This document shows positions 33,328 through 43,025 of a stretch of 64,000 nucleotides of DNA, in pieces. Made by a program: the position numbers and the translations under genes. The stretch comes from Shewanella sp. c952 (GTDB lineage Bacteria; Pseudomonadota; Gammaproteobacteria; Enterobacterales; Shewanellaceae), in contig NZ_BPEW01000025.1 in NCBI RefSeq assembly GCF_019654975.1, positions 1 to 64,000 of the forward strand, read 5' to 3'. The notes under the pieces were generated by a model, which saw nothing but the letters and a program-made list of their open reading frames with translations, made no database searches and was not told where the DNA came from. Every line of letters begins with the position of its first letter. The stretch's first letter is position 1.

Positions 33328-35088
33328 TTAAAATAGTGACTCATCAATCTCCATGACAGAGGCATCACCCGCAGCGACTTGTGATAAATGGTAGTCCGCT
33401 TTTCCTATCAACTTGTCAAAATAGAAACGACTTAAGTGCTGCTTTTGCTGCTTAAATTTACTGTCTTCATGATCATGTGCCGCATTTGTCATTGCTAGCC
33501 AAAAATAACCATAAAGGCTATAACCGAATGCATCAAGGTAATCTACGGCACAGGCATTGATTAACGCCGGCTGAGCTAGTTTAACTTCATTCACACCATT
33601 CGCTACATTGATGAGTTTTTCAAACAGCTTCAATACTGTTGCTTTATCATCAGCTGATACATTGTCAAATTGTGCAATATTCGCGGTCTGCTCAGCGACA
33701 AATTCTGTTAAAGCGCTAAGATTGTCGCCAGTCACCTTACGGCCCAAGAAATCAATTGCCTGTATGCCATTGGTTCCTTCATAGATCTGAGCTATACGAG
33801 TATCACGTACAAGTTGCTCAATACCTGTCTCTCGAATATATCCGTGACCGCCAAATACTTGCTGCGCCATAATCGCTGCATCTAAACCTCGATCACTTAA
33901 AAATGCTTTTGAAACTGGCGTGAGTAGACCGACATAACGACTGGCTTTAGCTTTCTGTTCAGCATTATCCGAGTATTTCGCTAAATCTAATTGCTGACCG
34001 GTATAAACAGAGAGTGCCCGTCCAGCTTCAGTTAACGTTCTTACCGTTAACAACATACGTCTGACATCACCGTGTACAAGGATAGGATCACTGGTCGCTC
34101 CCGTTGGCGAGCCGCCTGCTGCAACACCCTGCACTCGCTCTTTCGCGTAATCAGCTGCCATTTGATAGGCCGCTTGCGAAGTGCCTAAGCCTTGGATGCC
34201 AATGGCTAGTCGTTCATAATTCATCATGGTAAACATGCAAACCAAACCGCGGTTCGGCTTACCAATGAGATAACCTTCTGCATCATCAAAATTCATTACA
34301 CAGGTAGCTGAACCCTTAAGACCCATCTTATGTTCAATAGATCCCACAGTAACGCCGTTACTATCGCCTAGGCTATTGTCATCATTGACTTTGATCTTTG
34401 GTACAAGGAACAGCGATATGCCATTGGTATTTGGCAGCTTTGCCAGTACTAAATGGATGACGTTTTCAGTTAGATCATGATCGCCACCAGTAATAAAGAT
34501 TTTACTACCAGTAATGTTGTAACTGCCATTCTCATTTGGAACCGCTTTGGTGCGTATATTGCGCAGGTCAGAGCCCGCTTGTGGCTCTGTCATATCCATC
34601 GCTCCAGCCCATTCTCCGCTATACATCATCGGCAAATACTGCTGTTTAATCTCTTCAGTACCATGAGCGTGAATAGCCAAGGCTGCACCGGCGGTTAACG
34701 AGCCATACAAGGTAAAAGCATTACATGCACTGTAAGCCATCTCATCCACCAAAACACCGAGCATCTTCGGCATTCCCATACCACCGAGTTCAGGATCACC
34801 ACATAGACCGACCCAACCGCCTTCCGCGTACTGGTCATATACCGCTTTATAACCATCAGGTGTGATCACCTTATCAGCTTCATGACGAACACCTTGCTCA
34901 TCACCGCTACGGTTTATAGGATGGATAAGTTCTCTACTGATTTTGTCTGCTTCATCTAAAATCGCAGCGGCTGTATCCATATCCACAGACTCTGCCATTG
35001 CAGGTAACTCGGACCAGGTTTTAGGTGCATCAAATACGTTTTCAAGTAGAAAGCGCATCTCTGCTAATGGGGCGTTGTAGGGATTCAT
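33328..35088 (-). CDS. long-form acyl-CoA dehydrogenase
   Basis: This 586-residue protein is about 200 longer than classical acyl-CoA dehydrogenases because of an extra C-terminal helical domain. FAD and substrate motifs include MDMTEPQAGSDL and a YEGTNGIQAIDFLGRK segment carrying the catalytic-base Glu. QVFGGHGYIRETG is the C-terminal signature. It introduces the alpha-beta double bond into acyl-CoA in beta-oxidation. A near-perfect 30-base palindrome of PsrA type sits 15 bases before the start and suggests fatty-acid-responsive repression. Chain-length preference cannot be read from sequence. Confidence 0.92.
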   Translation of the reverse strand: MNPYNAPLAEMRFLLENVFDAPKTWSELPAMAESVDMDTAAAILDEADKISRELIHPINRSGDEQGVRHEADKVITPDGYKAVYDQYAEGGWVGLCGDPELGGMGMPKMLGVLVDEMAYSACNAFTLYGSLTAGAALAIHAHGTEEIKQQYLPMMYSGEWAGAMDMTEPQAGSDLRNIRTKAVPNENGSYNITGSKIFITGGDHDLTENVIHLVLAKLPNTNGISLFLVPKIKVNDDNSLGDSNGVTVGSIEHKMGLKGSATCVMNFDDAEGYLIGKPNRGLVCMFTMMNYERLAIGIQGLGTSQAAYQMAADYAKERVQGVAAGGSPTGATSDPILVHGDVRRMLLTVRTLTEAGRALSVYTGQQLDLAKYSDNAEQKAKASRYVGLLTPVSKAFLSDRGLDAAIMAQQVFGGHGYIRETGIEQLVRDTRIAQIYEGTNGIQAIDFLGRKVTGDNLSALTEFVAEQTANIAQFDNVSADDKATVLKLFEKLINVANGVNEVKLAQPALINACAVDYLDAFGYSLYGYFWLAMTNAAHDHEDSKFKQQKQHLSRFYFDKLIGKADYHLSQVAAGDASVMEIDESLF

Positions 35089-35103
35089 ATAATGCTCTTA
35101 AAC

Positions 35104-35133
35104 GATAGATTTAAACAGTTGTTTCAATCTATC
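35104..35133. promoter_or_regulatory. 30-bp palindrome, PsrA-like operator
   Basis: Arms GATAGATTTAAAC (35104-35116) and GTTTCAATCTATC (35121-35133) match as an inverted repeat at 12 of 13 positions around AGTT. The core AAAC-N4-GTTT agrees with the PsrA consensus (G/C-AAAC-N2-4-GTTT-G/C) used by the fatty-acid-responsive TetR regulator. It lies just before the acyl-CoA dehydrogenase start. Confidence 0.6.
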
Positions 35134-35449
35134 AGATATAGCAGAAAAAGGAAGTAAATTATTAACAGGTGCTGTTTATTTAGCCAAGTCAGCACCTAGT
35201 CAACTCACTGTGACCTTATCCTTTATTTACTATTATTAGTCCTCCTCTAATCTGCGCTTGGTGTATGTAATACAATCAGAGAACCATTCACTGATTCTTC
35301 TCCGAAAATCAACATTCTTGGCTGACGTTAATCAATTCTATAGGTCCTTAAACTCGTAGTTTCACCAGTATCATTACTGCATCACTATCTCTATGCTTCT
35401 GCGTGAGTTAACCATCTCAAGAATTTATCGATACAATAACGGACAATGA
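35134..35449. other. divergent intergenic region
   Basis: About 315 bases between the acyl-CoA dehydrogenase operator and the outer-membrane barrel gene. It must contain promoters for both directions. No gene, hairpin or recognisable operator was found beyond the palindrome at 35104. Confidence 0.4.
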
Positions 35450-36097
35450 ATGAACCTAACCCAACGAATTAGCCTCCTTGGTCTTACAGCTTTATTATAC
35501 TCAGCACCGGTCATATCATCAGAACAACAAACAGAAAAGCATTTAGATGACCCGACTCGTATCATGACAAAAGTCGGTGCCGGCTACGACGGAGAGTTAA
35601 CGTTTAATGGTTCTATCGGATTGGACGAAACAAGGATGTTACGTGGACAGATTAATGCTGACGGCAGTCAATGGCAGTTAGGTGGTTCATGGTTATTTGA
35701 AAAAGGCATTCTAAATGCTTATCTAAATGGCCATGAAGAGCGCAATACCTACAATTTAGGCACCTATGTCTCGTTATCATTAATGGGCATTGATACCGGC
35801 AAGTGGATGGTGTTTCCAATGGCGGGGGTTAGTTTTGTAGACGGTAAGAAAGACAACGACAATAGTACCGGAGCCTATTTAGGTGCATTTGCCATTCGTC
35901 CAATAGATGCTCAGTGGTCGCTGGTCACTTATGCGGGTGGATCAATAGGCTCTAATAACTACTCGAGCTATTGGCTCGGTGCAGGCGCTAGTTATAAAAT
36001 CACTTCTAAACACAGTGTCAGACTTATGGGATCTTATTCAGAAGATAATTATCGTACCGATAACAAACTCAGCTTGTCTTATAGCTACGAGCTTTAG
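35450..36097 (+). CDS. putative outer-membrane beta-barrel protein
   Basis: This 215-residue protein has a signal peptide ending SAPVISSEQ. From residue 40 it shows amphipathic strands rich in Gly/Tyr/Ser (VGAGYDGELTFNGSIGL, YLGAFAIRPIDAQWSLVTYAG) and ends KLSLSYSYEL. This looks like a small eight- to ten-strand barrel. The C-terminal residue is Leu and not Phe. I cannot name a family or substrate. It is monocistronic, and a GGAC-like ribosome site precedes the ATG. Confidence 0.7.
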   Translation: MNLTQRISLLGLTALLYSAPVISSEQQTEKHLDDPTRIMTKVGAGYDGELTFNGSIGLDETRMLRGQINADGSQWQLGGSWLFEKGILNAYLNGHEERNTYNLGTYVSLSLMGIDTGKWMVFPMAGVSFVDGKKDNDNSTGAYLGAFAIRPIDAQWSLVTYAGGSIGSNNYSSYWLGAGASYKITSKHSVRLMGSYSEDNYRTDNKLSLSYSYEL

Positions 36098-36160
36098 CTA
36101 AACTGACGGTTCGTCAGGATAAAAATGCCGACAGAAACTCTTTTCAGAATCTCAAAAAAA

Positions 36161-36184
36161 ACCGCAGTGACAAAACACTGCGGT
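36161..36184 (-). terminator. terminator of the DUF2058 gene
   Basis: ACCGCAGTG and CACTGCGGT form a perfect 9-base stem with loop ACAAAA. A run of T follows on the minus strand, 21 bases after the stop. Confidence 0.85.
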
Positions 36185-36205
36185 TAGTTTATTAACTAAA
36201 CATAG

Positions 36206-36748
36206 TTACCACATTAGGTCATCAGGAATAACGTAATCAGCGTAAGGGTCGTCTTCTTCAACGACTTCAACGTTATCTTCTTGCGCCCATAAATAGCCAA
36301 CCCAGGTTGGTACTAGTAGGTTTACACGCTCTACAAGTTTATGTGGCACTAAGTAACTAATATCTTCGTGTCTTACAATACCTAAGTGGCCTTTCAACAA
36401 CTCACTTTGCATTTTCTTATCGACATAAAGAGAATAAATTTTCTTCTCGAAGGTAAAGTTAAATTTAATGTCTGCCTCTTTAGACGGAGTAATGGCAAAT
36501 TTTTTAAATTCAGTGACGAGTCCGCGAACTAAACCTTTCTCTGAGGCTTCGTTAAATCGCTGTTCATTTAACTGCTTATCTTTTTCGATTTGCGCTAGCT
36601 TCTTGGCTGCGATCTCTTTCTTTAGCGCCTCGCTACCGTCATCGACTTTTGCTTTTTTGTCGCGACGTTTTTGAGTTTTAGTGTCTCTTACTTTCTGCTT
36701 ACTAACCAAACCAGCTTTAAGCAGCTGTTCCTGAAAAGGGTTTGCCAT
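36206..36748 (-). CDS. DUF2058 family nucleoprotein-like protein (YaiL-like)
   Basis: This 180-residue protein opens with MANPFQEQLLKAGLVSKQKV and a Lys/Arg-rich coiled segment (KTQKRRDKKAK), the signature of DUF2058/YaiL, annotated as nucleoprotein or polynucleotide-associated. The long charged coiled coil (about 20-75) is followed by a compact beta-rich C-terminal domain ending in an acidic tail. RNA or nucleoid association is suggested by family name and charge only. It lies 17 bases downstream of the SDR gene, probably the same transcript. Confidence 0.85.
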   Translation of the reverse strand: MANPFQEQLLKAGLVSKQKVRDTKTQKRRDKKAKVDDGSEALKKEIAAKKLAQIEKDKQLNEQRFNEASEKGLVRGLVTEFKKFAITPSKEADIKFNFTFEKKIYSLYVDKKMQSELLKGHLGIVRHEDISYLVPHKLVERVNLLVPTWVGYLWAQEDNVEVVEEDDPYADYVIPDDLMW

Positions 36749-36765
36749 ATCTAATATTCTCTAAT

Positions 36766-37578
36766 TCAACTTTGTTTTTGTTTCGCTAATTGACCAATTT
36801 CGGCAATTGCTGCGCCGGCTCCACCGAGAGACCAGCCACCGTCTACCGGTAAAACGGCACCAGTTATATAGGAAGCCATATCGGAGGCTAAAAACAACGC
36901 AGCATTAGCGATGTCTTCGCAACGACCATTGCGCCTCAATGGTACACCTTTTGCGACATGATCCTGTAACTCTTGTGTTGGTGCTAATCGATCGAATCCC
37001 TCCGTCCCAGCAATAGGCCCCGGTACAATTGAGTTAATTCGAATGCCTTTATAGCCCCACTCGATTGCAAGGGTTTTAGTTAACATATCGACGCCGGCTT
37101 TAGCTGCACAAACATGTACTTGCATCGGCATTGGCACAAAAGCTTGAGGCGCTGAAATCTGAATAATCGCACCGCCTTTGTCTTTCAATAAAGGTAAAGC
37201 TTGCTTTAATACCTGGAAGCTACCGAGTAGGTCTATATCCATGACAGACTTAAAGCCATTTTCAGATAATTTCTCCGCGGTCGCTGGAAAGTTACCCGCG
37301 GCCCCACTGACTAGCACATCTATAGTACCAAAAGCTGCCGCGATATATTCAAAACCGAGTGATAAAGCGTCTAAATCTCTTACGTCAAAACAAGCGCCGA
37401 TATGATGAGCGTCAGGGTTTTCGATGGTTAGTTTTTCCACCGCGGCATCGACTTTATCTTTGCTTCTACTCGCGACAGCGACGTTTGCGCCAGCCTTTGC
37501 GAAACTTAAAGCTATACCAAGATTGATACCGCTAGTGCCGCCAACGACAACGACGTTTTTCCCCTGATAATCAAACAT
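36766..37578 (-). CDS. SDR oxidoreductase resembling peroxisomal 2,4-dienoyl-CoA reductase (DECR2)
   Basis: The protein has 270 residues from ATG 37578; GGAG lies 8 bases upstream, while the GTG at 37587 overlaps that site. The Rossmann motif is GGTSGINLG (13-21). The usual YxxxK is replaced by V156-x-x-x-K160 in QVHVCAAKAGVD. In DECR-type reductases this Tyr is also missing. The following stretch, IRINSIVPGPIAGTEGFDRL, and the later ASYITGAVLPVDGG closely recall DECR2. The likely reaction is NADPH-dependent reduction of 2,4-dienoyl-CoA during unsaturated fatty-acid breakdown (inference). A classical FadH is also encoded in this window. Confidence 0.8.
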   Translation of the reverse strand: MFDYQGKNVVVVGGTSGINLGIALSFAKAGANVAVASRSKDKVDAAVEKLTIENPDAHHIGACFDVRDLDALSLGFEYIAAAFGTIDVLVSGAAGNFPATAEKLSENGFKSVMDIDLLGSFQVLKQALPLLKDKGGAIIQISAPQAFVPMPMQVHVCAAKAGVDMLTKTLAIEWGYKGIRINSIVPGPIAGTEGFDRLAPTQELQDHVAKGVPLRRNGRCEDIANAALFLASDMASYITGAVLPVDGGWSLGGAGAAIAEIGQLAKQKQS

Positions 37579-37674
37579 AAAGTGCACTCCGGTTGCTATA
37601 TAAAATTAAAATCAGTTCACTGATTTCTAACTTATAGCAGTACACTTTATTTTTAAAGCGTTTAATCTAAACGT

Positions 37675-38370
37675 TTATGCAATTGATTGATGTATCTCTT
37701 GCAAAGCCTTCAGCGGATCTAACGCTTTAGTGATCGGTCGACCAATAACTAAGTAATCAGACCCGGCAGCTAGAGCCTGTGGTGGCGTCATAACTCGGTG
37801 CTGATCACCTTTTTCACTCCCAACAGGTCTTATCCCTGGGGTGATCAATTTAAATTCTTGGCCAAATTCTGCTTTTAATAAACTTGCTTCTTGCGCAGAG
37901 CAAACCACACCATCTAGTTCGGCGCGTTGAGTTAATGCCGCTAAACGCAATACATGTTCTGATGCGGGTACGTTTATGCCAAGTAATTGCAGCTCATCAT
38001 CACTCATTGAGGTCAAGACAGTTACAGCAATCAGTAACGGTGCTTTATCACCATATTGCTCAAGCGCTCTTTTAGCCGCTTCCATCATCGCCAGTCCACC
38101 AGAAGCATGAACGTTTGTCATCCAAACGCCTAACTCAGCAGCAGCTGAAACGGCTTTAGCAACCGTATTAGGGATATCGTGAAATTTTAAATCTAAAAAC
38201 AGATCAAAGCCGCGGCTATGAATATCGGTTACGATTTGAGGGCCAAATAAGGTAAACATTTCTTTACCTATTTTAAGACGGCACATATCAGGGTCAAGCT
38301 TATCTATTAGCTGCAAAGCATCGTTTCTATTGTCGTAATCTAGTGCTACCAAAATAGGTTTGTTCGTCAT
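37675..38370 (-). CDS. pyrF: orotidine 5'-phosphate decarboxylase
   Basis: The protein has 231 residues from ATG 38370; GGAG sits 6 bases upstream, so the open frame's longer start at 38385 is rejected. It catalyses the last step of UMP synthesis. The catalytic motif [11 protein letters not shown] (Asp-Lys-Asp charge relay), the N-terminal ILVALDYDN and the phosphate loop LVIGRPIT with VTPGIRP-type residues are present. It is the last gene of the lapA-lapB-pyrF group on the minus strand, about 60 bases after lapB. Confidence 0.96.
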   Translation of the reverse strand: MTNKPILVALDYDNRNDALQLIDKLDPDMCRLKIGKEMFTLFGPQIVTDIHSRGFDLFLDLKFHDIPNTVAKAVSAAAELGVWMTNVHASGGLAMMEAAKRALEQYGDKAPLLIAVTVLTSMSDDELQLLGINVPASEHVLRLAALTQRAELDGVVCSAQEASLLKAEFGQEFKLITPGIRPVGSEKGDQHRVMTPPQALAAGSDYLVIGRPITKALDPLKALQEIHQSIA

Positions 38371-38434
38371 TTTTTCTCCAATCACTTTGCGTTTTAAATA
38401 CTATTAATATGTTTTTAGGGCGGCAAGAGAACAA

Positions 38435-39595
38435 CTACTCTCCGTCTAGCCCCCTTACTCTTTTTATACTTCCCCAATTCTTACAAGAGGGGCAATGCCA
38501 ATACAATCTATGCGATGGAAAGCCACATTCGCTGCAGCGATATCCAGGGCGAAATTTAATTTGCTGTTCAACCAATTGCTCTAACATTGATAAACTTTTT
38601 TTAGCTTGACCATCTTCGGCTTGCTTAACATGCATCTTCATCAGATGCTGAAAGCTCTTCATTGTAGGGTGCCTTATCAAACCTTCTAGAATAAGTTTCT
38701 CAGCATCTTTCTCATTTCCTTGAGAAATCATGTGCTGAGCTAAAGTCACTGCGATACTTGCGCCAGCGCCCTTCTCTATCGCTTCTCTAAGAAGTTCTTG
38801 ATAGCCAATATTGTCATCGGTGAGTAAGTAAACTTGCTTAGCAATGGGCAGGCTGTCAGGAAAGAGCTCTACATCGGTATTGAGTAGTTTCTCTATAGAT
38901 TGCTTGCAGGACTTAAAATCTTCAAGCTTCAGGTACAGTTCTGCTAATGTAAGCAGCGCCCTTCCACAACTTGGATCAATTTTATTCGCTGATAGTAACC
39001 GTTTTAACTTTATGGCATCGTCAGTTGACTCTGCCGCAAGTTCACAATAGAAATGAGCACTGTCGTGTTTGAGCACTTGCTGACGTTTACGTTTAAGCTT
39101 CTTAATGATATCAATCGCTTTTTGCCAGTCTTTGGTGACTTGATAAATGGCAATAAGCTGAGTTTCAGCCTCTTCGCTATGATCTTCCTGATTCACAAGA
39201 TTAATAAAAATCTCTTCTGCGCGATCATAAAATCCAGCTGCGAGATAGTCTTTACCCAATTCCATCATCGCAATATCTCTTTGCTCTGTGGTTAGGCTAG
39301 GTCTAGCGATGAGGTTCTGGTGGATTCGAATCGAGCGGTCCACTTCTCCGCGCTTTCTAAAAAGGGAACCTAAAGAAAGGTGAGTATCAATGGTTTCGTC
39401 ATCGACATCCAACATTGATATAAATAGGTCAACCGCTTTGTCAGATTCATTAGACAGTAGAAAATTTAAGCCAGTGAAGTAATCTCTACTGAGCTGTTTT
39501 CTTTGATTTGTCTGTTTCTGTCTGACACTTCTGCGCCCCATGTACCAGCCATATCCGGCGGCAATAGGTAGCAACAGAAAGAGAATTTCTAACAT
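38435..39595 (-). CDS. lapB: lipopolysaccharide assembly protein B (heat-shock TPR protein)
   Basis: This 386-residue protein matches E. coli LapB/YciM (389). An N-terminal membrane anchor (MLEILFLLLPIAAGYGWYMG) leads to a chain of tetratricopeptide repeats (about 35-340). A C-terminal rubredoxin-like metal site follows: CSEC at YRCSECG and CPSC at WHCPSCKNWG. It regulates LpxC turnover and couples LPS synthesis to export at the inner membrane. It starts 1 base after the lapA stop, so translation is coupled. Confidence 0.95.
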   Translation of the reverse strand: MLEILFLLLPIAAGYGWYMGRRSVRQKQTNQRKQLSRDYFTGLNFLLSNESDKAVDLFISMLDVDDETIDTHLSLGSLFRKRGEVDRSIRIHQNLIARPSLTTEQRDIAMMELGKDYLAAGFYDRAEEIFINLVNQEDHSEEAETQLIAIYQVTKDWQKAIDIIKKLKRKRQQVLKHDSAHFYCELAAESTDDAIKLKRLLSANKIDPSCGRALLTLAELYLKLEDFKSCKQSIEKLLNTDVELFPDSLPIAKQVYLLTDDNIGYQELLREAIEKGAGASIAVTLAQHMISQGNEKDAEKLILEGLIRHPTMKSFQHLMKMHVKQAEDGQAKKSLSMLEQLVEQQIKFRPGYRCSECGFPSHRLYWHCPSCKNWGSIKRVRGLDGE

Positions 39596-39596
39596 A

Positions 39597-39917
39597 TTAC
39601 GCGTCTACTTCCTTTGTCGCACTTTCAGTCACTGCGTTAGCCTTGTCGGCCATTAGAGTGTCATTAGCAGCAACTTGCTTCTTTAAACGCCTTATAGAAA
39701 GCTTAAGTCCGGCGATATGGTACATAGCAAACACCCAGCTCACTAAAAAGCCAGCTAAAAAAACACATGCAAGCACAACGGGCAATCTAAACTCACCCTG
39801 AGCAACAAAATAGCTAATGCTTACAACCTGTTCGTTACGGGCACCGAAGATAAGCGCTATGAAAAAAAATGCGGCGACTAAAACGGCAATAATGAATGAC
39901 TTCACGTTAAGCTCCAT
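39597..39917 (-). CDS. lapA: lipopolysaccharide assembly protein A (DUF1049)
   Basis: This 106-residue protein has two transmembrane segments: SFIIAVLVAAFFFIALIFGA and VVLACVFLAGFLVSWVFAMY. Between and after them are the NEQVVSISYFV and IRRLKKQVA stretches of the LapA/YciS family, and the C-terminal tail is polar. It is an inner-membrane partner of LapB in LPS regulation. It lies downstream of ihfB, separated by a terminator, and heads the lapA-lapB-pyrF unit. Confidence 0.93.
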   Translation of the reverse strand: MELNVKSFIIAVLVAAFFFIALIFGARNEQVVSISYFVAQGEFRLPVVLACVFLAGFLVSWVFAMYHIAGLKLSIRRLKKQVAANDTLMADKANAVTESATKEVDA

Positions 39918-39990
39918 ACACGTGGTGGTAAGCTTTGATTATCTAAGAAAAAGAGTGAACTAGCTAGTGTTACCTAAGTTTTAGATATAA

Positions 39991-40014
39991 AAAAGCCTCC
40001 CAAGGGAGGCTTTT
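39991..40014 (-). terminator. ihfB terminator
   Basis: AAAAGCCTCCC and GGGAGGCTTTT form an 11-base stem with a two-base loop and T-rich flanks. It ends the rpsA-ihfB transcript before lapA. Confidence 0.85.
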
Positions 40015-40027
40015 AATACAGTGTAAA

Positions 40028-40315
40028 TTACGCGTTGACCGCGTCAACACGTTCGCGCAGTTCTTTGCCTGGCTTAAAGTGCGGTACGTACTTGCCTTCC
40101 AAGTCGACTGAGGTACCAGTCTTTGGATTACGGCCAGTGCGCGGTGCACGATAATGAAGTGAGAAACTACCAAAGCCTCGGATTTCGATACGATCTCCAC
40201 CCTCTAATGTATCAGCCATTTGCTCCAACATTTCTTTAATAGCGCTTTCCACTTCCTTCGCAGACAGCTGCGACTGCCTAGTGGCAAGTTTTTCGATCAG
40301 TTCGGATTTTGTCAT
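40028..40315 (-). CDS. ihfB: integration host factor beta subunit
   Basis: The protein has 95 residues from ATG 40315, the exact family length; the frame's longer start at 40369 adds 18 unlikely residues. A GAGGG site precedes the [30 protein letters not shown] and the DNA-bending arm RTGRNPKTG (with its intercalating Pro) are all present. It works as a heterodimer with IhfA in nucleoid organisation, recombination and transcription. It follows rpsA by 72 bases, as in most gammaproteobacteria. Confidence 0.97.
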   Translation of the reverse strand: MTKSELIEKLATRQSQLSAKEVESAIKEMLEQMADTLEGGDRIEIRGFGSFSLHYRAPRTGRNPKTGTSVDLEGKYVPHFKPGKELRERVDAVNA

Positions 40316-40387
40316 CCTATACCCTCTATTATCAAGCCAAACACAGTCACCTTTTAGGGGTGCATGCACCCCTGAACTTCAAGGCGA

Positions 40388-42055
40388 TTATTTACGAGCT
40401 GCTTTGAACGCTTCAGCCATCGCACTGCTCATGACAGCGTCTTCCTGCTTGTTCAAGCTAGCCATTGCTTCTTTCTCTTCAGCTTCATCCTTAGCACGGA
40501 TAGAAAGGCTGATGGTGCGGTTCTTACGATCTACACCCATGAACTTAGACTCGACTTTGTCACCTACAGAGTAAACTGTTGATGCATCTTCGATGCGCTC
40601 ACGAGAGATATCTGAAACGCGAAGGTAACCTTCAACAGTCTCAGCTAGTTCAATTGTAACACCTTTTGCGTCAACTGCAGTAACAACACCATTTACAACA
40701 ACACCTTTCTTCTTATCAGCAAGGTATGCATTGAATGGATCGTCTTCAGTTTGCTTAACGCCTAAGCTGATACGCTCGCGCTCTGGGTCAACAGAAAGAA
40801 CAACTGCGTTGATTTCGTCGCCTTTCTTGTATTCAGCAACTGCGTCTTCGCCAGTACCATTCCAAGAGATATCAGAAAGGTGAACTAGACCGTCGATGCC
40901 GCCGTCAAGACCGATGAAGATACCGAAGTCAGTGATTGACTTGATCTTACCAGAAACCTTGTCGCCCTTGTTGAAACGCTCTGCGAAGTCATCCCATGGG
41001 TTAGTCTTACATTGCTTAAGACCAAGAGAAATACGACGACGCTCTTCATCGATGTCTAGAACTAGAACTTCTACTTCATCACCTAGGTTAACAACCTTTG
41101 ATGGGTGGATGTTCTTGTTAGTCCAATCCATTTCAGAAACGTGAACAAGACCTTCAACGCCTTCTTCGATTTCAACGAAACAACCGTAGTCAGTTAGGTT
41201 AGTAACGCGACCAGTCAAACGTGTGTTTTCTGGGTAGCGCTTGCTGATTTCTAACCATGGATCTTCGCCAAGTTGCTTAAGACCTAGTGATACACGTGTG
41301 CGCTCACGGTCGTACTTAAGAACTTTAACGTTGATTTCGTCACCAACATTAACGATTTCTGATGGGTGCTTAACACGCTTCCAAGCCATATCAGTGATAT
41401 GTAGAAGACCGTCAACACCACCAAGATCAACGAATGCACCGTAGTCAGTAAGGTTCTTAACGATACCTTTAACTGATTGACCTTCTTGAAGGTTCTCAAG
41501 AAGAGCATCACGCTCTGCGCTGCTTTCAGATTCGATAACTGCACGACGAGAAACAACAACGTTGTTGCGCTTCTGGTCAAGCTTGATAACTTTGAATTCT
41601 AATTCTTTGTTTTCTAGGTGAGCTGTATCGCGAACTGGGCGAACGTCAACTAGAGAACCAGGTAGGAATGCACGGATACCGTTTAATTCAACAGTGAAAC
41701 CGCCTTTAACCTTACCATTGATGATACCGATTACAGTTTCAGCATCTTCGTACGCTTTTTCTAGAACGATCCAAGCTTCGTGACGCTTAGCTTTTTCGCG
41801 AGACAATTGAGTCTCACCGAAGCCATCTTCAACAGAGTCAAGAGCAACGTGCACGGTATCGCCAACAGAAATTTCAAGTTCGCCAGAAGCGTTCTTGAAC
41901 TGTTCAGCTGGGATTGGGCTTTCAGACTTAAGACCTGCGTCAACAAGTACAGTACCGTTTTCGATGCGTACAACTACACCAGTTACGATAGAACCTGGAC
42001 GGAACTCCAAAGTTTCAAGGGATTGTTCAAATAGATCAGCAAAAGATTCAGTCAT
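40388..42055 (-). CDS. rpsA: 30S ribosomal protein S1
   Basis: This 555-residue protein (E. coli 557) has six S1 RNA-binding repeats. The first two (about 20-185) bind the ribosome; repeats 3-6 carry the [20 protein letters not shown] signature several times (for example [30 protein letters not shown] and [13 protein letters not shown]). It is needed to load most mRNAs. The ribosome site upstream is weak, as is normal for this autoregulated gene. It is flanked by cmk and ihfB on the same strand. Confidence 0.98.
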   Translation of the reverse strand: MTESFADLFEQSLETLEFRPGSIVTGVVVRIENGTVLVDAGLKSESPIPAEQFKNASGELEISVGDTVHVALDSVEDGFGETQLSREKAKRHEAWIVLEKAYEDAETVIGIINGKVKGGFTVELNGIRAFLPGSLVDVRPVRDTAHLENKELEFKVIKLDQKRNNVVVSRRAVIESESSAERDALLENLQEGQSVKGIVKNLTDYGAFVDLGGVDGLLHITDMAWKRVKHPSEIVNVGDEINVKVLKYDRERTRVSLGLKQLGEDPWLEISKRYPENTRLTGRVTNLTDYGCFVEIEEGVEGLVHVSEMDWTNKNIHPSKVVNLGDEVEVLVLDIDEERRRISLGLKQCKTNPWDDFAERFNKGDKVSGKIKSITDFGIFIGLDGGIDGLVHLSDISWNGTGEDAVAEYKKGDEINAVVLSVDPERERISLGVKQTEDDPFNAYLADKKKGVVVNGVVTAVDAKGVTIELAETVEGYLRVSDISRERIEDASTVYSVGDKVESKFMGVDRKNRTISLSIRAKDEAEEKEAMASLNKQEDAVMSSAMAEAFKAARK

Positions 42056-42152
42056 GTTTAAGTTACTTTCTTTAATAAACCACAGCCCATCCTGGACGCG
42101 GAGTCAGTATAATAATTTGCCTCATCCTTGGAGCAAATAGTTAAATACCTGC

Positions 42153-42845
42153 TTACGCAGGTACTTGAAAACTTTTATGAATATGAGTCAGCGCCATGGC
42201 TAACACATCTTCGATAGAAATGTTCGTCGTATCGATTACAAGTGCGTCTTCGGCTGGTACCAAAGGAGCGACACTGCGATTCATATCGCGGTCGTCACGC
42301 TCTTTTATCTCTGACAAAAGCTGATCGATTTTAACATCGAAGCCATTGTCCTGCAACTGATTATAGCGTCTTTGCGCCCTTTCCTCTGCACTAGCAGTCA
42401 AAAAAAGTTTTGCTGGCGTTGCAGGGAAAACAACCGTTCCCATATCACGACCATCAGCAATCAATCCTGGTACTTCAGCAAAAGCACGCTGACGACGCAG
42501 CAATGCTTCTCTAACACGCGGGAAAGCCGCTACTTTTGATGCAGCATTTGAGCACTCTTGGCTGCGTATCGTTGTTGATACGTCTTCGCCTTCCAGCACC
42601 ACTTTAATGCCTTTGCTTTCATTACCTGTAATAAATTGCACGTCCAAATGTGCAGCTAGTAATGTTAGCGATTCTTCATTATCAAGTTCTACGTTGTGAT
42701 GAATAGCAGCTAATGCTAATACGCGATAAATTGCACCACTATCTAACAACTTGTAACCTAACTTCTCAGCAAGTAATTGACTAATAGTACCTTTTCCCGC
42801 ACCGCTAGGGCCGTCAACAGTGACAACAGGAGCCCGTTCTAACAT
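42153..42845 (-). CDS. cmk: cytidylate kinase
   Basis: The protein has 230 residues from ATG 42845. GGAGG lies 5 bases upstream; the GTG at 42857 would overlap that site. The P-loop [11 protein letters not shown], the [11 protein letters not shown]-binding loop and the [11 protein letters not shown] motif are present. It phosphorylates CMP and dCMP. It lies between aroA and rpsA, with about 100 bases before rpsA. Confidence 0.96.
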   Translation of the reverse strand: MLERAPVVTVDGPSGAGKGTISQLLAEKLGYKLLDSGAIYRVLALAAIHHNVELDNEESLTLLAAHLDVQFITGNESKGIKVVLEGEDVSTTIRSQECSNAASKVAAFPRVREALLRRQRAFAEVPGLIADGRDMGTVVFPATPAKLFLTASAEERAQRRYNQLQDNGFDVKIDQLLSEIKERDDRDMNRSVAPLVPAEDALVIDTTNISIEDVLAMALTHIHKSFQVPA

Positions 42846-43025
42846 AAAATCCTCCACAAGAAATTCAATCTTCCTTGATATAACCGAAAATGAGCGCGCG
42901 CATTATAAACCATGTAACGCGAGAAAGCGGCATCTAATTCAAATAAACGGAGATCTCATTAAGATATGGTTCAGATTTATGACAAAAACCTGAACCATAT
43001 AACCTAATGTACTAGAGGAGGTATT

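Noticed and set aside
40896..42140. Open frames on the plus strand opposite rpsA
   Set aside because: They are the complement of the highly conserved, codon-biased S1 gene. None has a ribosome site or a recognisable product.
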